Below, in pieces: positions 1-7,980 of a DNA stretch of 20,439 bases (position 1 is its first letter; each line of letters starts with the position of its first letter). The notes under the pieces are model-generated. The model saw only the letters and a list, made by a program, of their open reading frames with translations, had not been told where the DNA came from and searched no databases. The stretch covers positions 1 to 20,439 of the forward strand of contig JAUVLX010000020.1 in NCBI GenBank assembly GCA_030600525.1, in the 5' to 3' direction. A program made the position numbers and the translations under genes. The stretch is from Desulfobulbus sp. Its GTDB lineage: Bacteria > Desulfobacterota > Desulfobulbia > Desulfobulbales > Desulfobulbaceae.

Positions 1-10
1 TCGTACTATT

Positions 11-2089
11 TTGAACATGATCTTTCCACATTTAACAGTGCTCCATTTTTGCAGTACCTGTTTGATACTTATCCTCCTCATTTTTTTTAGCAGTTCTCTT
101 GCCGCTGGTCCAGTGGACCAGCTCTTCCCAAATCAAGAAGATAAAGGGGGCTTAAACAGCGATAACAGGCCCCGTGTGGTTGCTAAAACCCAGGTGGTTA
201 AAATGCCCTCTGTTGAAGTGGAAAAGGACCATCAAATAATTGATCCTACCTCTGCTGGAAAATTTTTTCTGTCTTTGCCGAGGAGCCTGCCTGAATATAT
301 AGGTCTTTATTCTAAACCAGCATTCACCACTGGCGGACTCATCGTTATTATTGTTTTATTAGTTCTATTGGTCATTCTTAACTATCGAAAAAAGAAAGTT
401 ATTATTGCAACAACTGAAGAATTAAAAAAAGCTGAAGCACGGTATCATCTCATTTTTGAACAATCACCCATCTCGTTATGGGAAGAGGATCTGTCCGAAG
501 TAAAAAACTATCTTGATGGACTTCAGGCTGATGGCATACAGGACCTTGGACAGTACTTTGAGACGCACTCTGATGCCTTGCGAGTGTGTGCTGACAAGAT
601 AAAGGTCACTGATGTTAATGCACGCACCCTTGAGTTATATGAGCTTGATGATAAAAAGGATTTGTCGTCTATTAAAGATATCCTTCCCCAGGGATCAGAG
701 TGGATTATCAAGGAAGAAATAATGGGCTTTCTGGATCGGGGATCCTTTGAAGTGATCATTTCCAATCGTACATTATCCGGTAGAAAACTGACTATTGAAC
801 TGCGAGCTGTCATTGCCGCGGGCTACGAGAAAAATTGGGGGAAAGTGTATGCGTCTGTCATCGATATAACAGAGCAGACCACACTTAAACAGGAAAAAAA
901 GCAGTACGAAAAACAAATTCAACAAACCCAGAAACTGGAAGCAATAGGAAGTCTAGCCGGTGGAATAGCCCACGATTTCAACAATATTCTTTCTCCAATT
1001 ATGGGGAGAGCAGAATTGATGTTGCTGGAAGCTGGCAACAATGCACTGATGCAGGAACATTGCCAAAGAATACTGGATGCATCCAAAAGAGCGCGTGATC
1101 TTGTTAGGCAAATTTTAACCTTTAGTAGGGAGGTCGGACAAGAAATCAGACCAGTTTCTATGGAAAAAGTTTTGGAGGAAGTTGTGCAGCTTATTCGTCC
1201 GATTTTGCCAGCGACTATTAAGCTTGCCCAGGAAATACCGGTTAATTTGCCTTTGGTTATGGCTGATACCACCCAGTTGCATCAAGTAATCATGAATCTG
1301 GTCACCAATGGTTTTCATGCCATGGAAAATGTAAAGGGTACTTTACAGATTGAACTTGGCGAAGTTCTTTTAGGGATTGATCATTGTTACGACAACGCGC
1401 TTTCACCTGGGCGTTACCTCTGTCTTACCGTTGCTGATACTGGCCATGGTATGAATAAAGCAACCATTGAAAAAATTTTCGATCCATATTTCACCACCAA
1501 GGCAAGGAATAAAGGAACAGGCCTCGGGTTGTCCGTTGTACATGGTATTTTGCGAGGATATGGTGGCGGTATCCGAGTGACAAGTGAGGTGGGAACTGGC
1601 AGTACCTTTTTTGTATACCTCCCTGTTGTTGAAATGAAAAAAAGCTGTTCTAACAATCAGAAAATGCTGGGGCCTATTCCTGGAGGCGATGAACATATCC
1701 TTTTGGTTGATGATGAGATATCCGTTGCAGAAGTCTCCAAAAATATGCTGGAAAGATTGGGATATAAAGTAACCATGCGGGTTAGTAGTCTTGAAGCATT
1801 TGAGGCATTTCGAAATCTCCATGACCAGATAGATCTGGTGATAACCGATCTAACAATGCCTCATTTAACAGGACTGGAACTACTCGCAAAGGTGAGACAG
1901 ATTAATAACGAAATTCCGGTGATAATCACTACTGGCTTCAGTCAGCAGCTTGACAGTGATAAATCATCAGCCTTAGGAGTTGATGGGTATCTTACTAAAC
2001 CTGTCCTTATGGAAGATCTTGGTCATTTGGTGCGATCCGTGCTCGACGGAGTCGGGAAAAGTGAGCACTTACTATCAACAAATAAATGA
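11..2089 (+). CDS. Membrane-bound hybrid sensor histidine kinase with C-terminal receiver domain
   Basis: Sensor kinase of a two-component system; it should autophosphorylate on His and pass phosphate to its own receiver domain. Seen in the sequence: a hydrophobic N-terminus (signal or first membrane segment, residues 9-32), a short presumed periplasmic stretch, a second membrane segment at about 107-124 followed by a basic RKKK stop-transfer, a PAS-like region at about 140-290, the H-box HDFNN (H321), the ATPase N-box (MNLVTNGFHAM), G1 (ADTGHGM), F-box and G2 (GTGLGLS), and a receiver with the acidic pair D567/D568, phospho-acceptor D613 and K663. All catalytic residues are present. The start shown is TTG at 11, with ATG at 17 as an alternative. 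The frame is open to the window edge, so the true start could lie upstream. No cognate regulator or output domain is adjacent, so the signal and target are unknown. Confidence 0.9.
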   Translation: MNMIFPHLTVLHFCSTCLILILLIFFSSSLAAGPVDQLFPNQEDKGGLNSDNRPRVVAKTQVVKMPSVEVEKDHQIIDPTSAGKFFLSLPRSLPEYIGLYSKPAFTTGGLIVIIVLLVLLVILNYRKKKVIIATTEELKKAEARYHLIFEQSPISLWEEDLSEVKNYLDGLQADGIQDLGQYFETHSDALRVCADKIKVTDVNARTLELYELDDKKDLSSIKDILPQGSEWIIKEEIMGFLDRGSFEVIISNRTLSGRKLTIELRAVIAAGYEKNWGKVYASVIDITEQTTLKQEKKQYEKQIQQTQKLEAIGSLAGGIAHDFNNILSPIMGRAELMLLEAGNNALMQEHCQRILDASKRARDLVRQILTFSREVGQEIRPVSMEKVLEEVVQLIRPILPATIKLAQEIPVNLPLVMADTTQLHQVIMNLVTNGFHAMENVKGTLQIELGEVLLGIDHCYDNALSPGRYLCLTVADTGHGMNKATIEKIFDPYFTTKARNKGTGLGLSVVHGILRGYGGGIRVTSEVGTGSTFFVYLPVVEMKKSCSNNQKMLGPIPGGDEHILLVDDEISVAEVSKNMLERLGYKVTMRVSSLEAFEAFRNLHDQIDLVITDLTMPHLTGLELLAKVRQINNEIPVIITTGFSQQLDSDKSSALGVDGYLTKPVLMEDLGHLVRSVLDGVGKSEHLLSTNK

Positions 2090-2400
2090 GTCCGTTGATT
2101 AACTAGGGTTTTCGTTCAAGGTCGAGGCATGATGGAAAAATAACCACAGCCATATAATTGATATTGCGATGATTATTTTTTTAGCATAACGAAGAGATTG
2201 GGCGAAAAGATAGTAAACCAACAGGCTCATAAATAGGTGTAGTCAAAAAGTGGTAACAGTAAGAAGGGGGATGTGATAAGGAGTAAACTTTTCTTCTGAT
2301 ACGGCGTTATTAACAGCGCAAATTTGTCAGAGTCGCAACCTTATATTTTTTGTTATCTTCATTTCTTTTAATCTCTTTAATTACCTCAATACATTCTATA
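2090..2400. other. 310-base gap between kinase and flavoprotein genes
   Basis: No recognisable gene. The only notable open frame is a 43-codon minus-strand ORF (2099-2230) that would encode a hydrophobic, Lys-Lys-containing membrane-like peptide. It has no Shine-Dalgarno, so I do not call it as a gene. No clear terminator hairpin follows the kinase gene, and I could not place a convincing sigma70 promoter for the flavoprotein gene. Confidence 0.5.
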
Positions 2401-3642
2401 ATGGCCAAGAAAAATATAATTGTCATAGGCGGAGGTGCATCCGGACTGATGGCTGCAGGTGTGGCCGCAACTAACGGTGCGCGTGTCATTTTACTGGAAA
2501 AGATGAAAACCCCGGCTAGAAAAATACGGATAACCGGCAAGGGGCGCTGTAATATTACAAATACTGCTCCATTAGTAGATTTTATAGCCCATTTTGGCAA
2601 ATCGGGTCGTTTTCTCAGACAAGCTTTTGCTCAGTTTTTTTCAAGCGAGCTGATAACGTTTTTAGAAGGACAAGGCTTGAAAATCGGATTTGAAAGAGGA
2701 GGTCGCGTCTTTCCTGCAGATGGGGATGCGCCGCTAGTTGCCCGTTTATTGATTGATTGGGTTAAAGACGTGGGAGTAGAATTGCGGACAGATGTTTCGG
2801 TTGTAGACCTTCTTATTAAAAATGACAGGGTTGCTGGAGTGGTCTGTAATAACAATAAAAAGTTATACGCTGATGCTGTTATTCTGGCAACTGGCGGGGC
2901 CAGTTATCCGCGTACCGGTTCAACCGGGGATGGTTATCGTTTAGCACAGTCTGCAGGCCATACCATAGTTGCTACTCGTCCTGCCCTGGTTCCGTTGCGC
3001 ACCGCAGAAAAGGTTGTCAACGGCTTGGCCGGACTGCAATTAAAAAATGTCAATGCTCGTTTGTTTATCAATGGTAAGAGAAAAACCCAGGCATTTGGTG
3101 AACTCAGTTTTACCAAGCATGGCCTTTCCGGTCCGATTATACTTACTCTCAGTTCCCTTGTTGTTGATGCACTGCGTTCTAAAGCACAGGTGGCGGTTAT
3201 CTTGGATCTTAAACCCGCGCTCGACGATGCTAAGCTTGAAGCTAGGCTGCAGAGGGATTTGAAAAAACGTCCCCATGATCCTATGAACAGTTTTCTTAGA
3301 GGGCTTCTGCCCCAGGAGTTAATTCCAGTCTGCCTTGATTATGCTCAGGTCGATCTCGACATGACAGCAGTTATGTTGCCTGCTCAGGCTAGGAAAAAAA
3401 TACGACACTGGCTCAAAAATTTTAGATTTGAGATAACAGGTTACGGCTCCCTTGACGAAGCCATTGTTACAGCAGGCGGGGTCAAGACAGCAGAGATAGA
3501 TCCATGCACCATGGAGTCGAAAAAGAGCAAGGGGTTGCATATTGTTGGTGAATTGCTGGATATACAGGCTGACACCGGGGGATACAATCTACAGGCAGCG
3601 TTCAGTACTGGTTGGGTCGCAGGAAAGGCTGTGTGCAGGTAA
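2401..3642 (+). CDS. HI0933/BaiN-family FAD-dependent oxidoreductase
   Basis: Flavoprotein of the HI0933 (YhiN, BaiN/RdsA) family, cytosolic and NAD(P)/FAD-dependent; the physiological substrate is unclear for most members. Seen: the N-terminal FAD-binding Rossmann motif IVIGGGASGLMAA, the family signature TGKGRCNITN, the GRVFPADGDA segment, the ATGGASYPRTGSTGDG motif, the FTKHGLSGPI segment, and the C-terminal AGGV...EIDP.TMESK...GLHIVGE...DTGGYNLQAAFSTG block. Length 413 aa is normal for the family. I chose ATG 2401 because the first beta strand of the Rossmann fold begins right after MAKK; an upstream TTG at 2350 would add a 17-residue non-family extension. No good ribosome-binding site is visible for either. 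Convergent with the transglycosylase gene. Confidence 0.92.
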   Translation: MAKKNIIVIGGGASGLMAAGVAATNGARVILLEKMKTPARKIRITGKGRCNITNTAPLVDFIAHFGKSGRFLRQAFAQFFSSELITFLEGQGLKIGFERGGRVFPADGDAPLVARLLIDWVKDVGVELRTDVSVVDLLIKNDRVAGVVCNNNKKLYADAVILATGGASYPRTGSTGDGYRLAQSAGHTIVATRPALVPLRTAEKVVNGLAGLQLKNVNARLFINGKRKTQAFGELSFTKHGLSGPIILTLSSLVVDALRSKAQVAVILDLKPALDDAKLEARLQRDLKKRPHDPMNSFLRGLLPQELIPVCLDYAQVDLDMTAVMLPAQARKKIRHWLKNFRFEITGYGSLDEAIVTAGGVKTAEIDPCTMESKKSKGLHIVGELLDIQADTGGYNLQAAFSTGWVAGKAVCR

Positions 3643-3709
3643 TGTGCTTCCACATTTGGGTTTGGTTATTGGCGTTATATCTTTATTGTTGAAAAGAAAT
3701 AAGTATGCA

Positions 3710-4333
3710 TTAGCGCTGATTTTTAAGGAAATAAATAAAATAGCCGTTGACCTTGCCAATGAGGTTAAGGGTTTCTTTATACTGGGGGGGGCGATTGTTG
3801 GTGATTGAATATTCACCTGCATTCCAGGCTGCCACGACTAAATCCAGTTTGCCTTGGAAAGTGTAATTATATTTGGAGATGAGATAACACGTCAGCAAGA
3901 TATTTATGGATGGGCTGTACAGGTCGTGGGGGCGGAGATTGAGCAATCGGCGTTTGGAAACATAACGAAAATTAATATTCTTTTTGGCTAATTCACTAGC
4001 AGCCTGCTTACCTGTAGGAAAAGTTATCTGGCAGAGGCCCTTGGCATCTTTATTAGAAGTCGCTCTGGGCTCGCCATTTGATTCTGCAAGCATGAGCGCA
4101 CGGATGAAATTAGCATTTACTTTATGACGAGGCTTAAAATAAGAAAATGAGCTGAAATATTCAATGAGGTGATTAAAACGTGCCACATTAGCGGCTTGCT
4201 TATTTGTGACAGATATATTCCTGTGTTTTTTTACATACTTTGACAGGGCGGCATTGGCACCCGAAGTTTGAATGAGGCATAGCAAGCAGAATATGAGCAG
4301 ATAGCTGAGTCTGCAGGAAAAGCGTTTTCGCAT
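3710..4333 (-). CDS. Lytic transglycosylase (SLT-domain) exported protein
   Basis: Predicted periplasmic peptidoglycan-cleaving enzyme of the Slt/MltC-type lysozyme-like fold. Seen in 207 aa: an N-terminal signal peptide (MRKRF..., hydrophobic core 10-22, likely cleavage near ANA/ALS), catalytic Glu84 in the MLAES motif, the GLCQITFPTGKQAA segment that matches the family GLMQ-P-TA block, and the AAWNAGE motif at 168-174. ATG 4333 is preferred over an in-frame TTG at 4348: it has an AGGA about six bases upstream and fits the signal peptide. Its ATG overlaps the TAA stop of the aminopeptidase gene (TAATG), so the two are likely translationally coupled and share a promoter. No lipobox was seen, so probably soluble rather than a lipoprotein. 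Confidence 0.87.
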   Translation of the reverse strand: MRKRFSCRLSYLLIFCLLCLIQTSGANAALSKYVKKHRNISVTNKQAANVARFNHLIEYFSSFSYFKPRHKVNANFIRALMLAESNGEPRATSNKDAKGLCQITFPTGKQAASELAKKNINFRYVSKRRLLNLRPHDLYSPSINILLTCYLISKYNYTFQGKLDLVVAAWNAGEYSITNNRPPQYKETLNLIGKVNGYFIYFLKNQR

Positions 4334-5649
4334 TATATATCCTGGCAACGAAGCTGTTCTAGTTCTTCCTGGAAAAAACAGGAGAGCGCTTCAAAAAGAT
4401 ACCAGCCATCCAGGTTACCTACTGTTTCTCTTATTGAATGCATGGCTAGCGACGGGACCCCGATATCAACCGTTGGTACACCAATGGCTGCAGCGGTTAA
4501 CGGGCCTATGGTAGATCCGCAAGCCATGTCATTTCGCATCACAAATTCCTGCACAGGTACTTCTGCTTTATCGCATATCAATTTGAACAGCCCACTGGTA
4601 ACACTGTTAGATGCATACCTTTGGTTAGCATTCTTTTTGAGTATCGGTCCCCTGTTCAGTTTTGGCAGGTGATTGCCTTCGTGTTGAGTTGGAAAGTTCG
4701 GGTGAACGGCATGGGCGTTATCCACAGAAATAAAGAGCGATCTGCTGGTTACCCGGGAGCGGTAAGAAGGATCAGGGTAGATGCGTTCAAGCACGGACTG
4801 TAGGAACGAACCTTGGGCACCAGTGGTGGAGACGGAACCTGTTTCTTCGTTATCATTGAGCACAATCATGAAGTCCTGAAGTGCTGCAGGTCTTGTTGCT
4901 GCTTCAATAAGGGCGTAACAGGAGAGGAGGTTGTCAAACCTGGCACCGGTCAAAAACTCTTTATTGAAACCAACTTGAGCAGGGGGTTGAGCATCATAAA
5001 AAAACAGGTCAAAATCAAGAATGGAAGTTGCTTGATTTGCCGGGCATTCTATATCAAGTTGTTCTTTGAGCAGCGCGTGGAAATCTGGCTTAATGTCGTT
5101 GTGAGCCAGTAATGCCAACGGAATAATGTCATTTTGTTTGTTAATCGAACGTTTGTTGTTTGCTTCACGATCCAGATGAATGGCCAGGCTGGGAATAAGT
5201 GCAACGGGTCTTTTAAAATCTATGAGGCCAGACTGCATCGGCCCTAGTTGAGGCTTCCAGGTTAAACGGCCTGCCAGGGAGAGATCTCTGTCAAACCATG
5301 GATTAAGAAGTGCTCCGCCATATACTTCAACCCCAATCTGAATGCAGGATTGACTGGAAATAAGTGGCTGAGGTTTTACTTTTAAGCAGGGGCTATCTGT
5401 GTGCGCTCCTGCCATTCGCAGGGTCTGATTGGGATGGGGTGAATGGGTCAGGTTAAAAGCAATCAGGCTTGAGCGATTCCGGGTAACGTAATATGCTCCT
5501 GGTTGCAGTCCCTGCCACGAAGCAGTCTCATCGAGTCGTTGGAAACCGTTGAGGGAGAGAATTTCCTCGCTGTTTTTCACTGCGTGAAAAGGGGTGGGGG
5601 AGTTCTGGATGTACTTTAAAAGGCCCTGTACAAAGTCAGTTGGTTGCAT
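4333..5649 (-). CDS. apeB: M18-family metalloaminopeptidase (aspartyl aminopeptidase type)
   Basis: Cytosolic di-zinc aminopeptidase that removes N-terminal residues, typically acidic ones in M18 enzymes. Seen in 438 aa: the metal/active-site motif GAHTDSP (H83, D85), the acidic catalytic pair in NDNEETGS, the SVDNAHAVHPNFP segment, and the C-terminal ligand block MRNDMACGSTIGP...DIGVPSLAMHSIRE. These are the conserved M18 blocks in the right order, and the length is typical (about 430). ATG 5649 has GGAAAG upstream at good spacing. First gene of a two-gene minus-strand operon with the transglycosylase; the functional link between the two is not obvious. The symbol follows the DeinoCoccal/bacterial M18 naming and the substrate preference is inferred. 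Confidence 0.93.
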   Translation of the reverse strand: MQPTDFVQGLLKYIQNSPTPFHAVKNSEEILSLNGFQRLDETASWQGLQPGAYYVTRNRSSLIAFNLTHSPHPNQTLRMAGAHTDSPCLKVKPQPLISSQSCIQIGVEVYGGALLNPWFDRDLSLAGRLTWKPQLGPMQSGLIDFKRPVALIPSLAIHLDREANNKRSINKQNDIIPLALLAHNDIKPDFHALLKEQLDIECPANQATSILDFDLFFYDAQPPAQVGFNKEFLTGARFDNLLSCYALIEAATRPAALQDFMIVLNDNEETGSVSTTGAQGSFLQSVLERIYPDPSYRSRVTSRSLFISVDNAHAVHPNFPTQHEGNHLPKLNRGPILKKNANQRYASNSVTSGLFKLICDKAEVPVQEFVMRNDMACGSTIGPLTAAAIGVPTVDIGVPSLAMHSIRETVGNLDGWYLFEALSCFFQEELEQLRCQDI

Positions 5650-5696
5650 GGTTTCTTTCCGGGTGCAAAAAACACTTCCCTGTAAAATGAAGAAAA

Positions 5697-5725
5697 AGTA
5701 TAGGGTAAGCGTTTATCGGTCTCAA
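5697..5725 (-). promoter_or_regulatory. Sigma70-type promoter of the aminopeptidase-transglycosylase operon
   Basis: On the minus strand: TTGAGA (5725-5720), a 17-base spacer, and TATACT (5702-5697), about 48 bases before the aminopeptidase ATG. Hexamers and spacing are close to consensus. Confidence 0.65.
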
Positions 5726-5760
5726 GGGGAGTATATATAGACTAAGCTGTAAGGTGAGTG

Positions 5761-6513
5761 CTACGCAACGGCGGTAAAAGCTTGCCGAGGTGATGAAGGG
5801 GTACCAGCACTGTTTTCAGGTGGTTGTGTCTCTGCGGTAGAGTCCGGTTCCTTTGATGGCTCAGCAGTGGATTCATCGGTACTTACTTTTTGCATTTCCT
5901 GTCTTGCCTGGGCTTCTGTTTGAGTGGCGCTAGCAGCTATTTGCCGATCAGCGGAAGAAGGGCTTGCCGGTGCCAGTGCAGCTTTTCGAACAGTCTGCAT
6001 TTTTTGAATGGTGGCTTCCGGGGTACTTTCTTTACTAATATCGATCGGGACCTCACCACCAATGGCATATCGCCTTCCGTCAGGCCCTTTTTGGTAGGTG
6101 TATTGTGCACTGCCTGCAGCATACTGACCAGCATTTGCCAAGTGCGCTTGTTCGTGGCTGCGAACTTCCATGTCCCTTTGTTTAAGTTTTTCTACAGCAC
6201 GTTGTTTTTCAGGGTCGAGTTTTGTTACCTGTTGGGCACTCTCTCGGGGTTGCTTTTCTGCTGTATCCTGTTTTTCTTTTTGGGCATCATCTGTTTGCTG
6301 CGATAAGCTGGCAGCAATTTGTCTGCCTTGTGGTGACAGTGTTACACGGTCAACGGTTTCGTTTGGCCCTGTATCTTTACTGGTCTCAGATTGTGCACCT
6401 GGCCCAGGTACACGGATCTCCCTAACCGGTTGCGATTGGAGTTGTTTTGAACTAAAGCCAGCACCCTGAGAGGATAAAAGCATTGAATGTGCTGATGTCT
6501 GATTGGTGTTCAT
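5761..6513 (-). CDS. SprA-related putative metalloprotease (CJM1_0395 family)
   Basis: Member of the SprA-related putative metalloprotease family, recognised by VRSHEQAHLANAGQ (residues 117-130, a zincin-type HExxH at 120-124) followed by YTYQKGPDGRRYAIGGEVPIDIS. Function and substrate are not established for the family. The rest is low complexity: a Gln/Ser/Thr-rich N-terminal third with a VTLSPQGR element near 57-64, a charged coiled-coil-prone stretch around 77-115, and a Pro/Ser/Glu-rich disordered C-terminal tail. No signal peptide or membrane segment, so location is uncertain. ATG 6513 lacks a clear Shine-Dalgarno; ATG 6483 is an alternative that would remove ten residues. Stands alone, divergent from the glycosyltransferase gene. 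Confidence 0.8.
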   Translation of the reverse strand: MNTNQTSAHSMLLSSQGAGFSSKQLQSQPVREIRVPGPGAQSETSKDTGPNETVDRVTLSPQGRQIAASLSQQTDDAQKEKQDTAEKQPRESAQQVTKLDPEKQRAVEKLKQRDMEVRSHEQAHLANAGQYAAGSAQYTYQKGPDGRRYAIGGEVPIDISKESTPEATIQKMQTVRKAALAPASPSSADRQIAASATQTEAQARQEMQKVSTDESTAEPSKEPDSTAETQPPENSAGTPSSPRQAFTAVA

Positions 6514-6535
6514 GAATAGTTGCAGAAAATAGTAA

Positions 6536-6564
6536 ATTATATATGTACCAAATATACGGCAAAA
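6536..6564 (-). promoter_or_regulatory. Possible promoter of the SprA-related gene
   Basis: Minus strand: a consensus TATAAT (6541-6536) with TTTTGC 17 bases upstream. The -35 box is poor, and the implied leader is short (under 25 bases). Confidence 0.3.
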
Positions 6565-6769
6565 GGATGACGATGTACAGGTTCAAAAATACTTTTTAAA
6601 GCGAAACTGAAAGCCTTGTTCTAACTGTGCATTATTAATTGTCAAGAGAACAGAGGCCTTTTACGGATAAACATGAAGAACAATTCCTTGGAAATATATA
6701 CAAGACGGAATAATTGGCGCCTGTCTTTCACCGTTTTCAATTTTTTTCCATTTTAAAAAAAAGTGTTGA

Positions 6770-7942
6770 GTGTCGACCATGCAAACATACCAAAAACATT
6801 ATCTGATTATTGAACCCTATTACGGAGGGTCACATAGATTATTTATCCAGGGTTTACAAAAAAACCTTTGTGAGCAGCAATTTACCCTGCTGACTTTGCC
6901 AGCCAGGAAATGGAAAATGAGAATGCAGCTTGCTGCTCCATGGATGGCTGAACAGATAATTGGACTCATTCAAAAAGGTCATCATTTCGATGGGATACTC
7001 ACTTCGACCTTTATAGATGTAGCTGTCTTGCGATCTTTATTGGCCAATAAAGGAATTATGCTTCCTGTGGCCATCTATTTTCACGAGAATCAATTTGCTT
7101 ACCCTTTCAGGGCGCAGGATCAGGCTCGTTATCAGTTTACGGCCATCAATTTCACCTCAGCCCTGTGCGCTGATAGTCTGGCCTTTAACAGTCAATATAA
7201 TCAATCAACTTTCATAGCGGGAATTACGCGTTATCTCAAAAAAACTGCTGATATTTCTCTTGCTCATTTGGTTGATGAACTGCTTGAAAAATCAACTGTA
7301 ATTTCTCCTGGGATGGATTTTTCAATCATAGATGCTCTTGGGCAGGCCACCCAAAAAACAACCAGTCCTGTCATTGTCTGGAACCATCGTTGGGAGCATG
7401 ATAAGAATCCAAGTTCCTTTTTTTCGACACTTTTTGAGCTTTCTGCGCAAGGATCTGACTTTCGACTTCTTGTTCTAGGGGAATCTTTCCAAAATTGTCC
7501 GGAAATATTTCAGGAGGCAAAGAGCAAGCTTAAAAAGCACTTGCTCCATTTTGGTTATGTTCCTGATCGGACCCAGTACTATGAATTCTTGCATAAGGGA
7601 ACTCTTGTGGTTTCAACAGCCATCCATGAATTTTTCGGACTGGCAGTACTCGAAGCCGTGCGGGCAGGTTGTATGCCTTTGGTACCTGACCGATTGGCCT
7701 ACAAAGAACTTTTTCCGGGATCGTATCGGTATAAAAAGGACGAGTTTAAAAAAAGATTAGGTGATCTAATCGATCGCAATGAGCGGATGATTCCCCAAAA
7801 AAGTGAAGCTCTGACAACCCCGCACTCATGGGAAAATGTGACTGCTCAGTATGCTCATTGGTTGAATGCATTGGCAAATGAAAAAACCTCTGCAGCTGCA
7901 ACCAGTGAAATGTTAAAGAAAAAAGAAATATTAAGCACCTGA
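6770..7942 (+). CDS. tRNA-queuosine mannosyltransferase-like glycosyltransferase (QTMAN/DUF3524 family)
   Basis: GT4-type glycosyltransferase with the DUF3524 N-terminal domain of the QTMAN (GTDC1) family, whose animal member adds mannose to queuosine in tRNA-Asp. Seen: IIEPYYGGSHRLFIQGL at the N-terminus, LTLPARKWKMRM, a central HENQFAYPF and SALCADSLAFNSQYNQ, then VWNHRWEHDKNP (about 202-213), LLVLGESF, and a C-terminal GT-B nucleotide-sugar block with STAIHEFFGLAVLEAVRAG. Length 390 fits. GTG 6770 gives MSTMQ; ATG 6779 is an equally good start. Neither has a strong ribosome-binding site. Monocistronic in view. The bacterial substrate is inferred from family membership only; the gene alone does not show whether the acceptor is queuosine-tRNA. 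Confidence 0.85.
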   Translation: MSTMQTYQKHYLIIEPYYGGSHRLFIQGLQKNLCEQQFTLLTLPARKWKMRMQLAAPWMAEQIIGLIQKGHHFDGILTSTFIDVAVLRSLLANKGIMLPVAIYFHENQFAYPFRAQDQARYQFTAINFTSALCADSLAFNSQYNQSTFIAGITRYLKKTADISLAHLVDELLEKSTVISPGMDFSIIDALGQATQKTTSPVIVWNHRWEHDKNPSSFFSTLFELSAQGSDFRLLVLGESFQNCPEIFQEAKSKLKKHLLHFGYVPDRTQYYEFLHKGTLVVSTAIHEFFGLAVLEAVRAGCMPLVPDRLAYKELFPGSYRYKKDEFKKRLGDLIDRNERMIPQKSEALTTPHSWENVTAQYAHWLNALANEKTSAAATSEMLKKKEILST

Positions 7943-7980
7943 AAGAGACGGGTGTAATGAGACGGGGTGGTGCGAATCAC

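Noticed and set aside
3643..3665. Small hairpin AATGTG-cttc-CACATT after the flavoprotein gene as a terminator
   Set aside because: The stem is only six pairs with no T-tract; too weak to call.
5890..6306. 138-codon plus-strand ORF opposite the SprA-related gene
   Set aside because: Shadow of the minus-strand gene, which carries the family motif; the antisense product is Cys/Phe/Ser-rich without features.
7943..7975. Imperfect direct repeat GAGACGGGTG/GAGACGGGGTG next to the IS left end
   Set aside because: Outside the TA boundary and too short; probably chance.
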